Shown here one piece after another: positions 1 through 12,213 of a DNA stretch of 64,000 nucleotides. Location of the stretch: positions 26,595,058 through 26,659,057 of the forward strand of contig CM047426.1 of the NCBI GenBank assembly GCA_026168455.1, given 5' to 3'. The stretch is from Theocolax elegans (Eukaryota; Arthropoda; Insecta; Hymenoptera; Cerocephalidae). Each line of letters starts with the position of its first letter. Position 1 is the first letter of the stretch. Position numbers and translations under genes: made by a program. A model generated the notes under the pieces. That model saw only the letters and a list, made by a program, of their open reading frames with translations. It did no database searches and had not been told where the DNA came from.

Positions 1-56
1 TCATATCCTAAAGTTTGGCTAGGATCCGTTTCCCAAAGGGTGTGGACTCTACTTGT
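1..56. mobile_element. Terminal fragment of CAAGGAGAGG MITE family
   Basis: This is the degenerate right end of the MITE family seen whole at 24017-24586 and half at 42562-42796. The shared order is a TCCTA-rAGwTTGG block, then AGGATcCGTTT, then a GTGTGG...CTTGT terminus. The rest of the element lies outside the window. It has diverged more than the other two copies. Confidence 0.6.
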
Positions 57-59
57 TAG

Positions 60-350
60 TTTGAAAACTTGCCAGTCGTGGTGAACCCTGGGTTTTCTTA
101 ATTTAAAAACTTTATCAATTGTGGTGCACCGCTGGTTTTGAAGTAGATACGTCGTATACGTAGAAAAATCGTGGCGAACCTTTCTTGTATAGGTGTATGT
201 TTGATCAATCGTAGTGAACTATAACTATTTCTTGTTTATTGAACGTACAATTGTATGGCGAAACGTCCCGTTTAAATAATCGACATTCTAACAATCTTAG
301 TAAACCGATATTAAACGCGTATGTTTAACAAGTCATGGTGAACCTATCGC
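60..350. repeat. Degenerate ~42-bp tandem repeat
   Basis: A core close to TCGTGGTGAACC recurs near 76, 119, 169, 209, 251, 295 and 333, that is at spacings of about 38-50 bp. Only the core is well kept; the bases between are AT-rich and diverged. It looks like an old minisatellite, or an array at the end of a transposon. I see no coding signal in it. Confidence 0.5.
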
Positions 351-542
351 ATGAAATTTATATATACTTTATGTACTTACGCCGGATACCTTCGATTGCC
401 TTACGGCGTGCTTACTACTCTCCGGCTTACGCGTCGCGTATGGGTTTTAAGTATAATATAGGTGATTTATGTAAGTACCGCGGATTTATAAAGATAATGG
501 TGTTACGATTGTCATAATATATGTCATGTCGACATTTTTGAC

Positions 543-1950
543 CAATCAGTGAAGTGTTCACCGCGAGTCGGCGTTAGTTGCTACCATGAAGTTCCAGCGT
601 CGGCAGTTTACTTTGCTGTATCTAGTTACTTCATTCCTAAATTATTGTATCGAAGTATCGGCGTTACAAATATTTTTTTGAGAAAATATCGTCGATCTTA
701 TTGTATTGAAGATTGTTTTAAAATAGATACTTACTTGATACAGTATCGCCGATATTTTTGTAACTTCAAAGTAATTAAGGTAAAAATTCCAGTAACTGAC
801 CACTTAAGGAAATTAATCATTATTATTCAAAACATATAGAGTAAATAAAAGTCATTTGTATACAAAATTTATTTAAATGAAAGCATTTATTATAAGCTTA
901 AAATTTTATTAAAGAAAAATTATTTAAATGTATTTATTCATTTAGAATAAAATAAATTATTAATGAATGGAATACCCTAGTAACTAACTAAGCAAAATTG
1001 CGTTTGTTCTAGTGACTAAAAATAGACATCTCAGTAACTAGTCAATGTTAAATTTGAGTTTAAAGGTTAAGTCGAATCCCGATTAGGTTATGTTACGAAA
1101 AACTTAGTTAGCTTGTAGTATTTAGTTATAGCATTTTCTTATACTATTATTTTTTATACTAACTACTTTTTATTAGTTTTGTTCAAAAAATTAGCTTTAA
1201 ATAAACAAATTTTTGCATTCAGTTTACATAGGCTAGGTAGTAGGCATGCTACATTTTTCATATACCAATATAAAACTATTATCAATCTCATTAAATCTCA
1301 TTAAATAAAACATTTATGGTAATATTATTAGATTTTTAGTACTAAAATATTACGAATGTGTAAATAATTTAATAGAAGCTTAAAGCAATTTCCTCATTTT
1401 CTTAGGAAAATTTAAAAAATTTGACAGCTTCATGGCCACACTTTGATTATTTAACAAATTATATTAAAGTATTTTCAATATATATATTTATGATACTTTA
1501 TAATCAGATCAATAACATCGTAGTATATGTAAATAAAAGACACTTTTGTTAAACTTAACTTTAAATATTAAAGAATTAAATACATCTGAATGGTTAGTTA
1601 CTGGGACTTTTACCATATAGTAAATAATACTTTTTCACAAAATTATTATAATTTTACTACAAGACTAACACAATTTCTATGAATATTAATTGAATACTTT
1701 TTAATTTATTATATTGATTTATTTAAATCACATTATACAGAATTTCCTTTGAGTACTACAACTTTTGTTCATCACCTGTTTAAAAAACAGGTAAAGGATC
1801 TATTAAAAAAAATATATACTTTTGGATCGGCGATACAGTATTGAAAAAGGAACTAATATAAGAAAGAATCGACGTTCCAAAATTATCGAAGATATTGTAT
1901 CGTTAAAGTAACGAGTAACTAACGATACAACAATTGTCCGCCTCTGATTG
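543..1950. mobile_element. Long inverted-repeat DNA element, diverged
   Basis: The left arm (about 590-810) and right arm (about 1588-1950) are imperfect reverse complements. Shared blocks include CAGTATCGCCGAT, TTGTATCGAAG-like stretches and CCAGTAACTRACCA. Both outer ends carry CAATCAG / CTGATTG. The motif CAGTAACTAACC also recurs inside, near 973 and 1031. No transposase can be read between the arms, so it is non-autonomous or an old foldback element. The boundaries are approximate. Confidence 0.5.
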
Positions 1951-2295
1951 TATTCATAACTATACTAAAAATGTTATGTACGCAATTTTCCATCATTACC
2001 GCAAGCATTTTCCAATTGTCTTACCAAAAACCCAGAATATAATAACGGTACTGACTTCTAATCTATATTAAACACTTTAAAGCCCTCAACTTCGTTATTA
2101 TAAAAACAATAAAAAAATATGATAAATCACTATTTATTTTTTAAATTATTATAAATAACTATAATTATAATTAGATTTTTAGTTTTATAATAAATAACAA
2201 AACAAAAATAAAAATGTTTATTAAGTAAATATTAATCATTATATTTTTTATATTATAAAAAAAGTAAAACAATAAATGTAATGTATATGTGTATA

Positions 2296-2543
2296 TTTAC
2301 CGGTCTTTCCGAACTAAAAACTTTATAACATCTTGCTGACATCGCAATTCATCTTGCGATAGGCGTCTAAGGTAAGATCTTTAAATTCTTTATTGAGGAG
2401 TCCAAACTGGAGATCGGGAACGAAACGCCTATAAAATTATTTTGAAAAGGCCATACCTCTGGGAAATTCCACCAACCATAATGGACAAAGAGTAAACCTG
2501 CTTTATTTCAAAGTAAAGCTTTTAGTTCTGAAAGACCGGCAAA
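2296..2543. mobile_element. MITE, TIR TTTACCGGTCTTTC
   Basis: A 248-bp element with ~24-bp terminal inverted repeats: TTTACCGGTCTTTCCGAACT at the left against the reverse complement of AGTTCTGAAAGACCGGCAAA at the right. TATA lies on both sides and may be the target duplication. Inside it shares GATCTTACC-like, CATCTTGCTG-like and GGAAATTCCACC blocks with 3511-3983 and 26385-26500, so the three belong to one family. No coding capacity. Confidence 0.7.
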
Positions 2544-3510
2544 TATATATATTTCACACACATACACGAACACGCACACCACCAATAAATAAATTATTGT
2601 GTCTATAAATGTAATACTCTAAAACTTTTAATTTTTCTAATATTGTGTACAAACATTATCCAAAAATAAATATCTAAATTTTCTTATAACGAGACTACTT
2701 GGTTTTCTAAATCTAAACCACAATCGTATACAAAAGAAATGTGTACTTGCCTATAATTCACTGTTGCAAAATATAAGAAAAATGATTTTACTTTTATAGT
2801 CACTAAATTTTCCGATTTACAAAACGTATATCCCATCGTATCTTATGTATTTTTCGATAAAATAGTATAAAGATAAAATCAATCAACCAAAGACCAAGTA
2901 ATAAAATTAACTAAGTAAAATAGTAGGTAATATTGACAAAAAACAATCGTAAATCAATAAACGAAGAAACATTATTGAATCAAGTTAAAGCGATCAAATA
3001 TGCTCCATTAAAAAATAAAAAACCAATACCTTTATCAAGTGATGAAGGATTTAGAAGAACTTGCAATTCCGACAATATATTGTGGTCAACGTAGAATGTT
3101 AAAACCAAAAATTAGTTTAGCCCAAATAGCTAAATGAGAAGCACGCGTGTTTGATAAACATTGTGCACTGAACATATATCTAAACTTATGTTAAATTATT
3201 GTCGTACTCGATTACAGAAATTAATATCTAATAATAAGGCAATAATAATAACACAAATAAGTTTACGAAAAAAATACAACTAAATACGTTACAGTACAAG
3301 ATGTTTCAATCGATTATGTATTAGACAATAATTAAACAATAATTCAAGAAAGATATGTATTTAGAATTTTACGAGTACATCGTTCACGTCGTGCTTTTTG
3401 GAAACAAAATAAAGAAAACGTTTTTAGTATGATACGTCAACGTGGTATCACAACTATATTTTTAATAAGACAGATGAATCATCATTCGGTGATATATATT
3501 ATTTTAAGGC

Positions 3511-3983
3511 ATTTGAGTACGGTCGTTTTCCCGAATCGAACTTAACTTTAAATTAAAAGAAGCTCCGTGTGAAGAAGTTGGAATCTCCGTGATCCACAGT
3601 TTGGACTCCTTAGTAAGGAACTAAAGATCTTACCTTAAACTACTGTCGCAAGATGTACTGGGACGCCAGCAAGATGTTTTGCGGCTATATGTATGCATAA
3701 TATAAGACGACGATCTCTCTAACGAGTGTAGCGAGACGGCCATCTCCTTCTAGCGATGGAAAAAACCACCAGCAAGAGCGCAACGTAATCACAAGTCGCG
3801 GATTCTTTTTAAGATAGATGAATGAATGTGGATTCCAAATTGGGTGACCAAAGACGAAACGTTTATAATATTTTTTTTAAGTGGCCATGCTCTGGGAAAT
3901 TCCACCGACCACAGTGGACAGAGAGCAGATAATGTCTTCTATTAATTTAAAGTTAAGTTGGATTCGAAAAGACTACCGTAAAT
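3511..3983. mobile_element. MITE inserted in Helitron fossil (family of 2296)
   Basis: Imperfect inverted ends of about 45 bp: a left end with ACGGTCGTTTTCCCGAATCG and CTTAACTTTAAATT, and a right end with AATTTAAAGTTAAG and GACTACCGTAAAT. It shares the inner GGAAATTCCACCGACCACAG and GATCTTACCTTAAAC blocks with its relatives in the window. It splits the Helitron reading between the MIRQ motif and the following LTVLAAE stretch. Non-coding. Confidence 0.65.
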
Positions 3984-4049
3984 GCTTTAAAGTTATATTT
4001 TTAACAGTTTTAGCAGCAGAAATTAAATAAGCAGGATTAACAATAATGC

Positions 4050-4564
4050 TTAGGGGGAGTCCATACTGATAGCTCGACAAATCCGCCACCCGAAAATTTG
4101 CGAGGAAAAGTGGCGCTGCCGTCAGATAGTCTGAGTTTATATTCGACAATAATTATGGACATTTAAAGAAAATAGAGCTTTTACCACATAAAATTAGAGT
4201 TGAACGTCATAGCTATTGATGTAATGAGTAATTACATATTGCTTGGCTGATCGAAAAGTCAGTATTTTCGACGAAAAGTGATAAGTACGAAGTGACTTCA
4301 GTATATGTTCTGAGTATCGATTCGTACTTATCACTTTTCGTCGAAAATACTGACTTTTCGATCAGCCAAGTAATTTGTAATTATTCATTACATCAATAGC
4401 TATGGTTCTCAACTCTGATTGTATGTGGTAAAAGCTTTATTTTCTTTTAATTTCCATAATTATATTGTCGAATACGAACTCAGCCTATCTGACGGCAGCG
4501 CCCCTTCTGTTCGCAAATTTTCGAATGGCGGATTTGTCGAGCTATCAGTACAGACTCCTCTTAC
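4050..4564. mobile_element. ~515-bp palindromic foldback MITE
   Basis: The two arms, about 4050-4290 and 4320-4564, are reverse complements over almost their whole length. The innermost ~50 bp on each side is essentially perfect (around TCGAAAAGTCAGTATTTTCG), with a loop of about 30 bases. The ends read AGGGGGAGTCCATACTGATAG and its diverged complement. It sits inside the Helitron fossil. A transcript through it would fold into a ~240-bp hairpin. No protein can be read from it. Confidence 0.8.
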
Positions 4565-4652
4565 TTAATAAAATTCTTAACAGAACAGATATAAATAACA
4601 CAGAATGTAACACATTATCACGGCAAGAAAAAATAAAACTTATTGAAAACTA

Positions 4653-4900
4653 CACCGAGAAATTCTTGTAGTACCCGATGTCCAACTACATTATTCGTGC
4701 ATTCGTACGATGTTTAGGACGGCTGTTGCCCCAAAATGGTATAAGAACTGTTCAAAAGTGGCGCTGTAGTCGCAAAACAAAATACTTTTTCGTCATTTAG
4801 GATAGCAGAGCTCCCAAAACTAGGAGAGCTGCTGTACTAAAGGTAATTACTGTATTTGTCCTTCACATAAGTACAGAGGGTGCCCAAGAATTTCTCGGTG
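4653..4900. mobile_element. 248-bp MITE with TA target duplication
   Basis: A perfect 16-bp terminal inverted repeat (CACCGAGAAATTCTTG at 4653-4668, its complement at 4885-4900) is flanked on both sides by TA (4651-4652 and 4901-4902). A TA duplication is typical of the Tc1/mariner superfamily, so a non-autonomous relative is likely. It is the third element inserted into the Helitron Rep fossil. Confidence 0.75.
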
Positions 4901-6993
4901 TATACAATTACATGTGCTCAATACTACACTGTCGTATTCAAGAATAATTTAAACCTAAATATCAATATAGAATCTTTGAGCAATATGATGTAGAGGATTG
5001 CATATACTATATAGTAGAAATTCAAGATAGAGGTAGTACACACGCAAGTTGCATATTGTAACTTAAAAGTATGTTACATTTCAACCATCAAAATTTTAAT
5101 TCTCTTAAAGAATGTGTAAAATTTATTAACAAATTTATTTCATGTAAAAATAATACACAAATATCAAATTTAATTAAATTATTTACAAAATTAATGAAAC
5201 ATAAGTTGATATTAGTCCTGAAATCCCTAATAATTGTAATGTAGTTGACATTGTTCAAAGTACAACGTTACCTCGACAAATCTCTAATAATGATTATTAC
5301 GATTAAATTAAAAAACTCAAAAAATTTCTGGTTTTTGATAAGCGACGTTTTGTTGGTTTTATACCTCGTTTTATACGCCCTTTATCTTGTGAACACAAAG
5401 TTTAACTGACCTTCAGATTGGCATAAAAGTTAGTATTCAATGGAAACATAAAGAGTGTTAACAATCAAAGTACAAAATACGGATACAATATAAATTTTTC
5501 TTATTGTTTATATAATATAAATAATGCTTTATGTGCTTATACTGGAAAAACTGCTTATAATAATGGAATTACATTACATTCGACTTTCTATTTACTTGTC
5601 AACAATGATGTAATAAGTCTTCTTTTTCCCGCAACTCTGAGTACATTATTTATCAAATAATTTTATTTAAAATACTTAACAATTTATGAAATATCAGTAG
5701 TAGGTTGTAGAACTTTGAATCTAATAAATACTGCCGAGAATCTTTTAGAAAAATATCATTTACTACATTTGGTAACTTTAATCAATTACAATCAGTTATG
5801 GATATTCGATATAGGTCGATATTAAGTGGGCCTTACTTATATGGATATTATTTTCTACGAATTAAACGAGATTATGCGTTAAAAAGATGATCATACTTTT
5901 GCACTTGTCCCAAATAATTTAGCCAATATAGAAACTTCAATGGAATTACAAATAACTTATTCAAATCAAGAGAAGTTCAAATTTTAATTTAAAAACACTG
6001 CTTTTGCCATTCACCAGAATTACACGTTTATTTCACACACATGAATATAAAAATGCGTACAACCAAATATCTGGGGAAAAAATTAAAATACCGAATGTTA
6101 CCCAAATAAAAGTAATCGATATGTACCTTGGAAATGCTCCAGAAAAACTAAAACTAACTTATTGAATAACGTAAAAAAATGACCACCACAAAAAACATAT
6201 AATTTGCAATAAAAAATCACTGCCAAAAAATGCTCAATACATGATCACTGTTATTGTTGATGGGACGAAATAAAATTAATGAACAAGCATTATTAAGAGC
6301 ATACATTGAATTTAAAGATTTAAATATAGGAAAAATTGCAAGAAGTAAATATTTAACCGAAATTTTTAAACAATTATAACAAAAATGTAGGCAGACAGTT
6401 ACAAGTGTCTACTAAAAGTAAAGTTGTAGAACTTTTCGAAGCTCTCGATAGTTCTTCACGGTTGAATTTAAAAACTACATATTGGATTAAGTTTTCATTA
6501 GTAATTAGTAATATTAATTTGTTGAAGTATAATAATATGTACCATAAAAATAAAATAAATAACAATAAAATATTATTTGTTATATTTAAACTTATAACAT
6601 TTTAGGCATATTTCAAGCATAAAAATTTTAAAGTTCTTTAATCCTCGGTAACCTAAAGATACAAATATAATCTACCATTTAGTTATAAGATTTTACTAGA
6701 ATTGCTATTTCTAACCTGGTTAAATAAATAAATATGTGTAAGAAGAATATATATTTATAGTGTAAGACGTGGCATACATATTTAGCAACTATATTATATA
6801 AAAATATTATAAAAATAATATATATTATTTTCAATCAATAATAAAAATACGAACAACTATTCTTATTCAAATTGCAAATAAAAATTTTTGATTAAATTAC
6901 ATAAAAGTATAGTTTATTGTTATAAACAAATAAATATGCAGAAAATAAAAAATATGTTATATTTTGTTGATAAACTTCTTTATATTGTTCTTT

Positions 6994-7185
6994 TCATAAT
7001 AAATGTTTAACGAAGTCTCTTTCAAATTGTTCGTTCCACATATCGTTCTTACCGAGCCCGATACGAGCGATAACGCCATCTCGACTAACTTCCGGCGCTA
7101 ACCCTTCTAGGATCAAGAAGTGTAAGACCCCATTAATCTCTTCCGCTTTCTCTCCCTCTCGGTCTTTCTCTTTTACTCTACCATC
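6994..7185 (-). pseudogene. Small reading frame in the Helitron flank, copy 1
   Basis: A 63-64-codon frame ends ...FERDFVKHLL and contains the stretch GVLHFLILEGLAPEVSRDGV. It is repeated almost unchanged at 9700-9891 and 11324-11515. Upstream on the same strand a related, stop-interrupted frame (around IRELEGEFYRAD, about 7300-7350) suggests the 3' end of a longer decayed gene. I do not recognise the family. Its preservation follows from recent duplication of the block and is not evidence of selection. Confidence 0.35.
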
Positions 7186-7432
7186 CATCTAGCTGTCCTT
7201 GTATTCCACTTTGCCTCCTCGCTTCTCTATACTCCGTGTCTGCTTCCTTCTCTATCCGTCTCTCTCGCACCTCACTTCATTCTATTTATTCATCTTATCC
7301 GCCCTGTAAAACTCTCCCTCTAATTCTCTAATTACTGTCAACGCGTCGTTACCTTCATTTGTATTTTAAACTCATTCCTATCTTTGTCGTATAAATTATT
7401 CAAGTGCTTAATTTTTTCCTATGTCTACTTAA

Positions 7433-7823
7433 AAGGTGGTTCGTTACCGGACGCGGGGGAATCGGTGCGGGAGGGATTGTCGATTCAGCTATTGTGAAGT
7501 ATATGAACGACAAATTAAATACGAACCCCATGTAAAACTTGCCCGCGTGCTCGACGCACACGACTCGGCGATTAAAAAAATTATTTTATTTTCAACTCGC
7601 CGTATCTCACAATGTAATTAATGGATCGTTCCAAAAAAAATTACAGAGTTACACCATAAGTACTAGTCCCGTACTGCCGCATACAAAATGACTAAGGTAT
7701 TAAAAACACGTAAAAAAATTATAACAAAAAACATTTTTTAATTCGCTACTAATTTCTTATTAAAAAAGTGAGTGAGGAAGTTTTAAAAAATGACAAAATA
7801 AACTGCTGTATTTTTAAAATATA
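7433..7823. other. Spacer between duplicated blocks
   Basis: Sequence present only once, between copies 1 and 2 of the Helitron block. It starts with a short GC-richer part (about 7436-7570) and then becomes AT-rich. I see no motif, inverted repeat or convincing reading frame. Confidence 0.4.
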
Positions 7824-9095
7824 TTAAAGAATGTGTAAAATTTATTAACAAATTTATTTCATGTAAAAATAATACACAAATATCAAATTTAATTAAATTA
7901 TTTACAAAATTAATGAAACATAAGTTGATATTAGTCCTGAAATCCCTAATAATTGTAATGTAGTTGACATTGTTCAAAGTACAACGTTACCTCGACAAAT
8001 CTCTAATAATGATTATTACGATTAAATTAAAAAACTCAAAAAATTTCTGGTTTTTGATAAGCGACGTTTTGTTGGTTTTATACCTCGTTTTATACGCCCT
8101 TTATCTTGTGAACACAAAGTTTAACTGACCTTCAGATTGGCATAAAAGTTAGTATTCAATGGAAACATAAAGAGTGTTAACAATCAAAGTACAAAATACG
8201 GATACAATATAAATTTTTCTTATTGTTTATATAATATAAATAATGCTTATGTGCTTATACTGGAAAAACTGCTTATAATAATGGAATTACATTACATTCG
8301 ACTTTCTATTTACTTGTCAACAATGATGTAATAAGTCTTCTTTTTCCCGCAACTCTGAGTACATTATTTATCAAATAATTTTATTTAAAATACTTAACAA
8401 TTTATGAAATATCAGTAGTAGGTTGTAGAACTTTGAATCTAATAAATACTGCCGAGAAATCTTTTTAGAAAAATATCATTTACTACATTTGGTAACTTTA
8501 ATCATTACAATCAGTTATGGATATTCGATATAGGTCGATATTAAGTGGGCCTTACTTATATGGATATTATTTTCTACGAATTAAACGAGATTATGCGTTA
8601 AAAAGATGATCATACTTTTGCACTTGTCCCAAATAATTTAGCCAATATAGAAACTTCAATGGAATTACAAATAACTTATTCAAATCACGAGAAGTTCAAA
8701 TTTTAATTTAAAAACACTGCTTTTGCCATTCACCAGAATTACACGTTTATTTCACACACATGAATATAAAATGCGTACAACCAAATATCTGGGGAAAAAT
8801 TAAAATACCGAATGTTACCCAAATAAAAGTAATCGATATGTACCTTGGAAATGCTCCAGAAAAACTAAAACTAACTTATTGAATAACGTAAAAAATGACC
8901 ACCACAAAAAACATATAATTTGCAATAAAAATCACTGCCAAAAAATGCTCAATACATGATCACTGTTATTGTTGATGGGACGAAATAAAATTAATGAACA
9001 AGCATTATTAAGAGCATACATTGAATTTAAAGATTTAAATATAGGAAAATTGCAAGAAGTACAATATTTAACCGAAATTTTTAAACAATTATAAC
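7824..9095 (+). pseudogene. Helitron helicase fossil, copy 2
   Basis: Second copy of the Pif1-type helicase half of the Helitron; it corresponds to 5105-6375 of the first. The TGKTAYNN...LHS region is at about 8257-8300 and the LNEIMR region at about 8570-8602. Extra one-base indels relative to copy 1 break the frames further. No Rep domain is present in this copy. Confidence 0.7.
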
Positions 9096-9699
9096 CAAAA
9101 TGTAGGCAGACAGTTACAAGTGTCTACTAAAAGTAAAGTTGTAGAACTTTTCGAAGCTCTCGATAGTCTTCACGGTTGAATTTAAAAACTACATATGGAT
9201 TAAGTTTTCATTAGTTAATTAGTAATATTAATTTGTTGAAGTATAATAATATGTACCATAAAACATAAAATAAATAACAATAAAATATATTTGTTATATT
9301 TAAACTTTATAACATTTTAGGCATATTCAAGCATAAAAATTTTAAAGTTTTTAATCCTACGGTAACCTAAAGATACAAATAATCTACCATTTAGTTATAA
9401 GATTTTACTAGAATTGCTATTTCTAACCTGGTTAAATAAATAAATATTGTTAAGAAGAATATATATTTATAGTGTAAGACGTGGCATACATATTAGCAAC
9501 TATATAATAAAAATATTATAAAATAATGTATATTATTTCAATAATAATAAAAATACGAACAACTATTCCTTATTCAAATTGCAAATAAAAATTTTTGATT
9601 AAATTACATAAAAGTATAGTTATTGTTATAAACAAATAAATATGCAGAAAATAAAAATATGTTATATTTTGTTTGATAAACTTCTTTATATTGTTCTTT

Positions 9700-9891
9700 T
9701 CATAATAAATGTTTAACGAAGTCTCTTTCAAATTGTTCGTTCCACATATCGTTCTTACCGAGCCCGATACGAGCGATAACGCCATCTCGACTAACTTCCG
9801 GCGCTAACCCTTCTAGGATCAAGAAGTGTAAGACCCCATTAATCTCTTCCGCTTTCTCTCCCTCTCGGTCTTTCTCTTTTACTCTATCCAT
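9700..9891 (-). pseudogene. Small reading frame in the Helitron flank, copy 2
   Basis: Same 63-codon frame as at 6994-7185, starting MDRVKEKDREGEK. One codon shorter than copy 1 because the region just after the start differs by small indels. Family unknown. Confidence 0.3.
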
Positions 9892-10573
9892 CCATCTATC
9901 TGTCCTTGTATTCCACTTTGCCTCCTCGCTTCTCTATACTCCGTTGTCTGCTTCCTTCTCAATCCGTCTCTCTCGCACACTCACTTCATTCTATTTATTC
10001 ATTCTATACCGCCCTGTAAAACTCTCCCTCTAATTCTCTAATTACTGTCAAACGTCGTTTACCTTCATTTGTATTTTAAACTCATTCCTATCTTTGTCGT
10101 ATAAATTATTCAAGTGCTTAATTTTTTCCTATGTTCTACTAACTCGAAGTATCATTTGTCCGACTTTACCGTTAATATTGTTGTTCACGAATAATCAGTG
10201 GCTTATATTACATAGTTTTGGAAACTGTTCGCGTATTTCGTAGGATCTATATATTGTATTAGACCATATTCTTTAGTTTATTGTTACATTTAATTTAAAT
10301 TCGTTAAGAAATACGTGTGAAATGTGCGAGCGAGGCATTTAAAAAAACGCAAACACGTGAATATATAAACAATGTACGTACGCAGTTACAAAGTATGTAT
10401 ACATGTGAAATTCGACAATCGCGTATACAACATTTTTAAATTCAAAACTACAAAAAAGTATTTGACAATAAAAGTTTTCTCAATCTACTTTATTTCCACG
10501 GTCCGCCCAGTGACTACGAGCCAAGTGGTGCCGCATTCCATTTTATTTCCCTCAATCATTTCAGTGCGCGATG

Positions 10574-10597
10574 TATATATATATATATATATATATA
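10574..10597. repeat. (TA)n microsatellite
   Basis: About twelve TA units. It marks the junction between duplicated copy 2 and the start of copy 3; a matching tract ends copy 3 at 12183. Confidence 0.9.
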
Positions 10598-11323
10598 GGA
10601 AAAATTGCAAGAAGTAAATATTTAACCGAAATTTTTAAACAATTATAACAAAAATGTAGGCAGACAGTTACAAGTGTCTACTAAAAGTAAAGTTGTAGAA
10701 CTTTTCGAAGCTCTCGATAGTTCTTCACGGTTGAATTTAAAAACTACATATTGGATTAAGTTTTCATTAGTAATTAGTAATATTAATTTGTTGAAGTGTA
10801 ATAATATGTACCATAAAAATAAAATAAATAACAATAAAATATTATTTGTTATATTTAAGCTGATAGAATAACTAAATGTAGTCAATGCCTCTGATCTGAA
10901 CTTTACATAATAAGATATAACTTATAACATTTTAGGCATATTTCAAGCATAAAAATTTTAAAGTTCTTTAATCCTCGGTAACCTAAAGATACAAATATAA
11001 TCTACCATTTAGTTATAAGATTTTACTAGAATTGCTATTTCTAACCTGGTTAAATAAATAAATATGTGTAAGAAGAATATATATTTATAGTGTAAGACGT
11101 GGCATACATATTTAGCAACTATATTATATAAAAATATTATAAAAATAATATATATATTTTCAATCAATAATAAAAATACGAACAACTATTCTTATTCAAA
11201 TTGCAAATAAAAATTTTTGAATTAAATTACATAAAAGTATAGTTTATTGTTATAAACAAATAAATATGCAGAAAATAAAAAATATGTTATATTTTGTTGA
11301 TAAACTTCTTTATATTGTTCTTT

Positions 11324-11515
11324 TCATAATAAATGTTTAACGAAGTCTCTTTCAAATTGTTCGTTCCACATATCGTTCTTACCGAGCCCGATACGAGCGA
11401 TAACGCCATCTCGACTAACTTCCGGCGCTAACCCTTCTAGGATCAAGAAGTGTAAGACCCCATTAATCTCTTCCGCTTTCTCTCCCTCTCGGTCTTTCTC
11501 TTTTACTCTATCCAT
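11324..11515 (-). pseudogene. Small reading frame in the Helitron flank, copy 3
   Basis: Third copy of the 63-codon frame; its protein reads the same as copy 2. Family unknown. Confidence 0.3.
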
Positions 11516-12178
11516 CCATCTATCTGTCCTTGTATTCCACTTTGCCTCCTCGCTTCTCTATACTCCGTTGTCTGCTTCCTTCTCAATCCGTCTCTCTCGC
11601 ACACTCACTTCATTCTATTTATTCATTCTATACCGCCCTGTAAAACTCTCCCTCTAATTCTCTAATTACTGTCAACGTCGTTTACCTTCATTTGTATTTT
11701 AAACTCATTCCTATCTTTGTCGTATAAATTATTCAAGTGCTTAATTTTTTCCTATGTTCTACTTAACTCGAAGTATTCATTTCCGACTGTACCGTTAATA
11801 TTGTTGTTCACGATAATCAGTGGCTTATATTACATTAGTTTGGAAACTTGTTCGCGTATTCGTATGATTATATAATTGTATTAGACATATTTTTAGTTAT
11901 TGTTTACATTAATTTTAATTCGTTAAGAAATACGTGTGAAATTGCGAGCGAGGCATTTAAAAAAGCAAAACACGTGAATATATAAACAATAGTACGTACG
12001 CAGTTACAAAGTATGTATACATGTGAAATTCGACAATCGCGTATACAACATTTTAAATTCAAAAAATAAAAAAAGTATTTGCAATAAAAGTTTTTCAATC
12101 TACTTTATTTCCCACGTCCGCGTGATAGAGCCAGTGGTGCCGCATTCAATTTTATTTCCCTCAATCATTTCAGTGCGC

Positions 12179-12182
<4 letters not shown>

Positions 12183-12209
<27 letters not shown>
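12183..12209. repeat. (TA)n microsatellite
   Basis: About thirteen TA units at the end of duplicated copy 3. Unique sequence begins right after it. Confidence 0.9.

Positions 12210-12213
<4 letters not shown>

Larger units (their letters stand above)
2940..6400 (+). pseudogene. Helitron Rep/helicase fossil, broken by three MITEs
   Basis: This is the remnant of a rolling-circle (Helitron) transposase. Read across several frames, the pieces appear in the right order. A Helitron-like N-terminal domain lies at about 3050-3464, with a YVFRIL...FWKQ stretch and a MIRQ motif at 3429-3440. After the first MITE come FLTVLAAEIK-type residues (3996-4030), then LSRQEKIKLIEN (4611-4650), then ITCAQYY (about 4906). 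The HUH region follows at 5013-5055 as VEIQDRGSTHAS; the second histidine is replaced by serine, so the nickase centre is lost. Pif1-like helicase signatures follow: TGKTAYNNGITLHS (5541-5585), YEISVVG in place of DEISMVG (about 5681-5700) and LNEIMR (5857-5880). The Walker A segment is not seen. Many stops and frameshifts make it non-functional. Confidence 0.8.
5105..12209. repeat. Three partial copies of a Helitron-derived block
   Basis: Copy 1 is 5105-7432 and copy 2 is 7824-10140. Copy 2 continues with a further segment (10141-10570) up to a (TA)n tract. Copy 3 starts abruptly at about 10597, matching copy 1 from 6325, and runs to the (TA)n at 12183-12209, repeating the 10141-10570 segment as 11766-12180. 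Copy 3 also has ~60 extra bases at 10860-10918. Copies 2 and 3 differ from copy 1 mainly by one-base insertions and deletions. The unit holds the helicase half of the Helitron, its 3' flank and a small reading frame on the other strand. Confidence 0.85.

Noticed and set aside
10141..10570. LTR of a retrotransposon (it contains AATAAA and a TGGTGCCG primer-site-like string)
   Set aside because: It is present twice only as part of the duplicated block, lacks TG...CA ends and has no gag or pol beside it in the right orientation.
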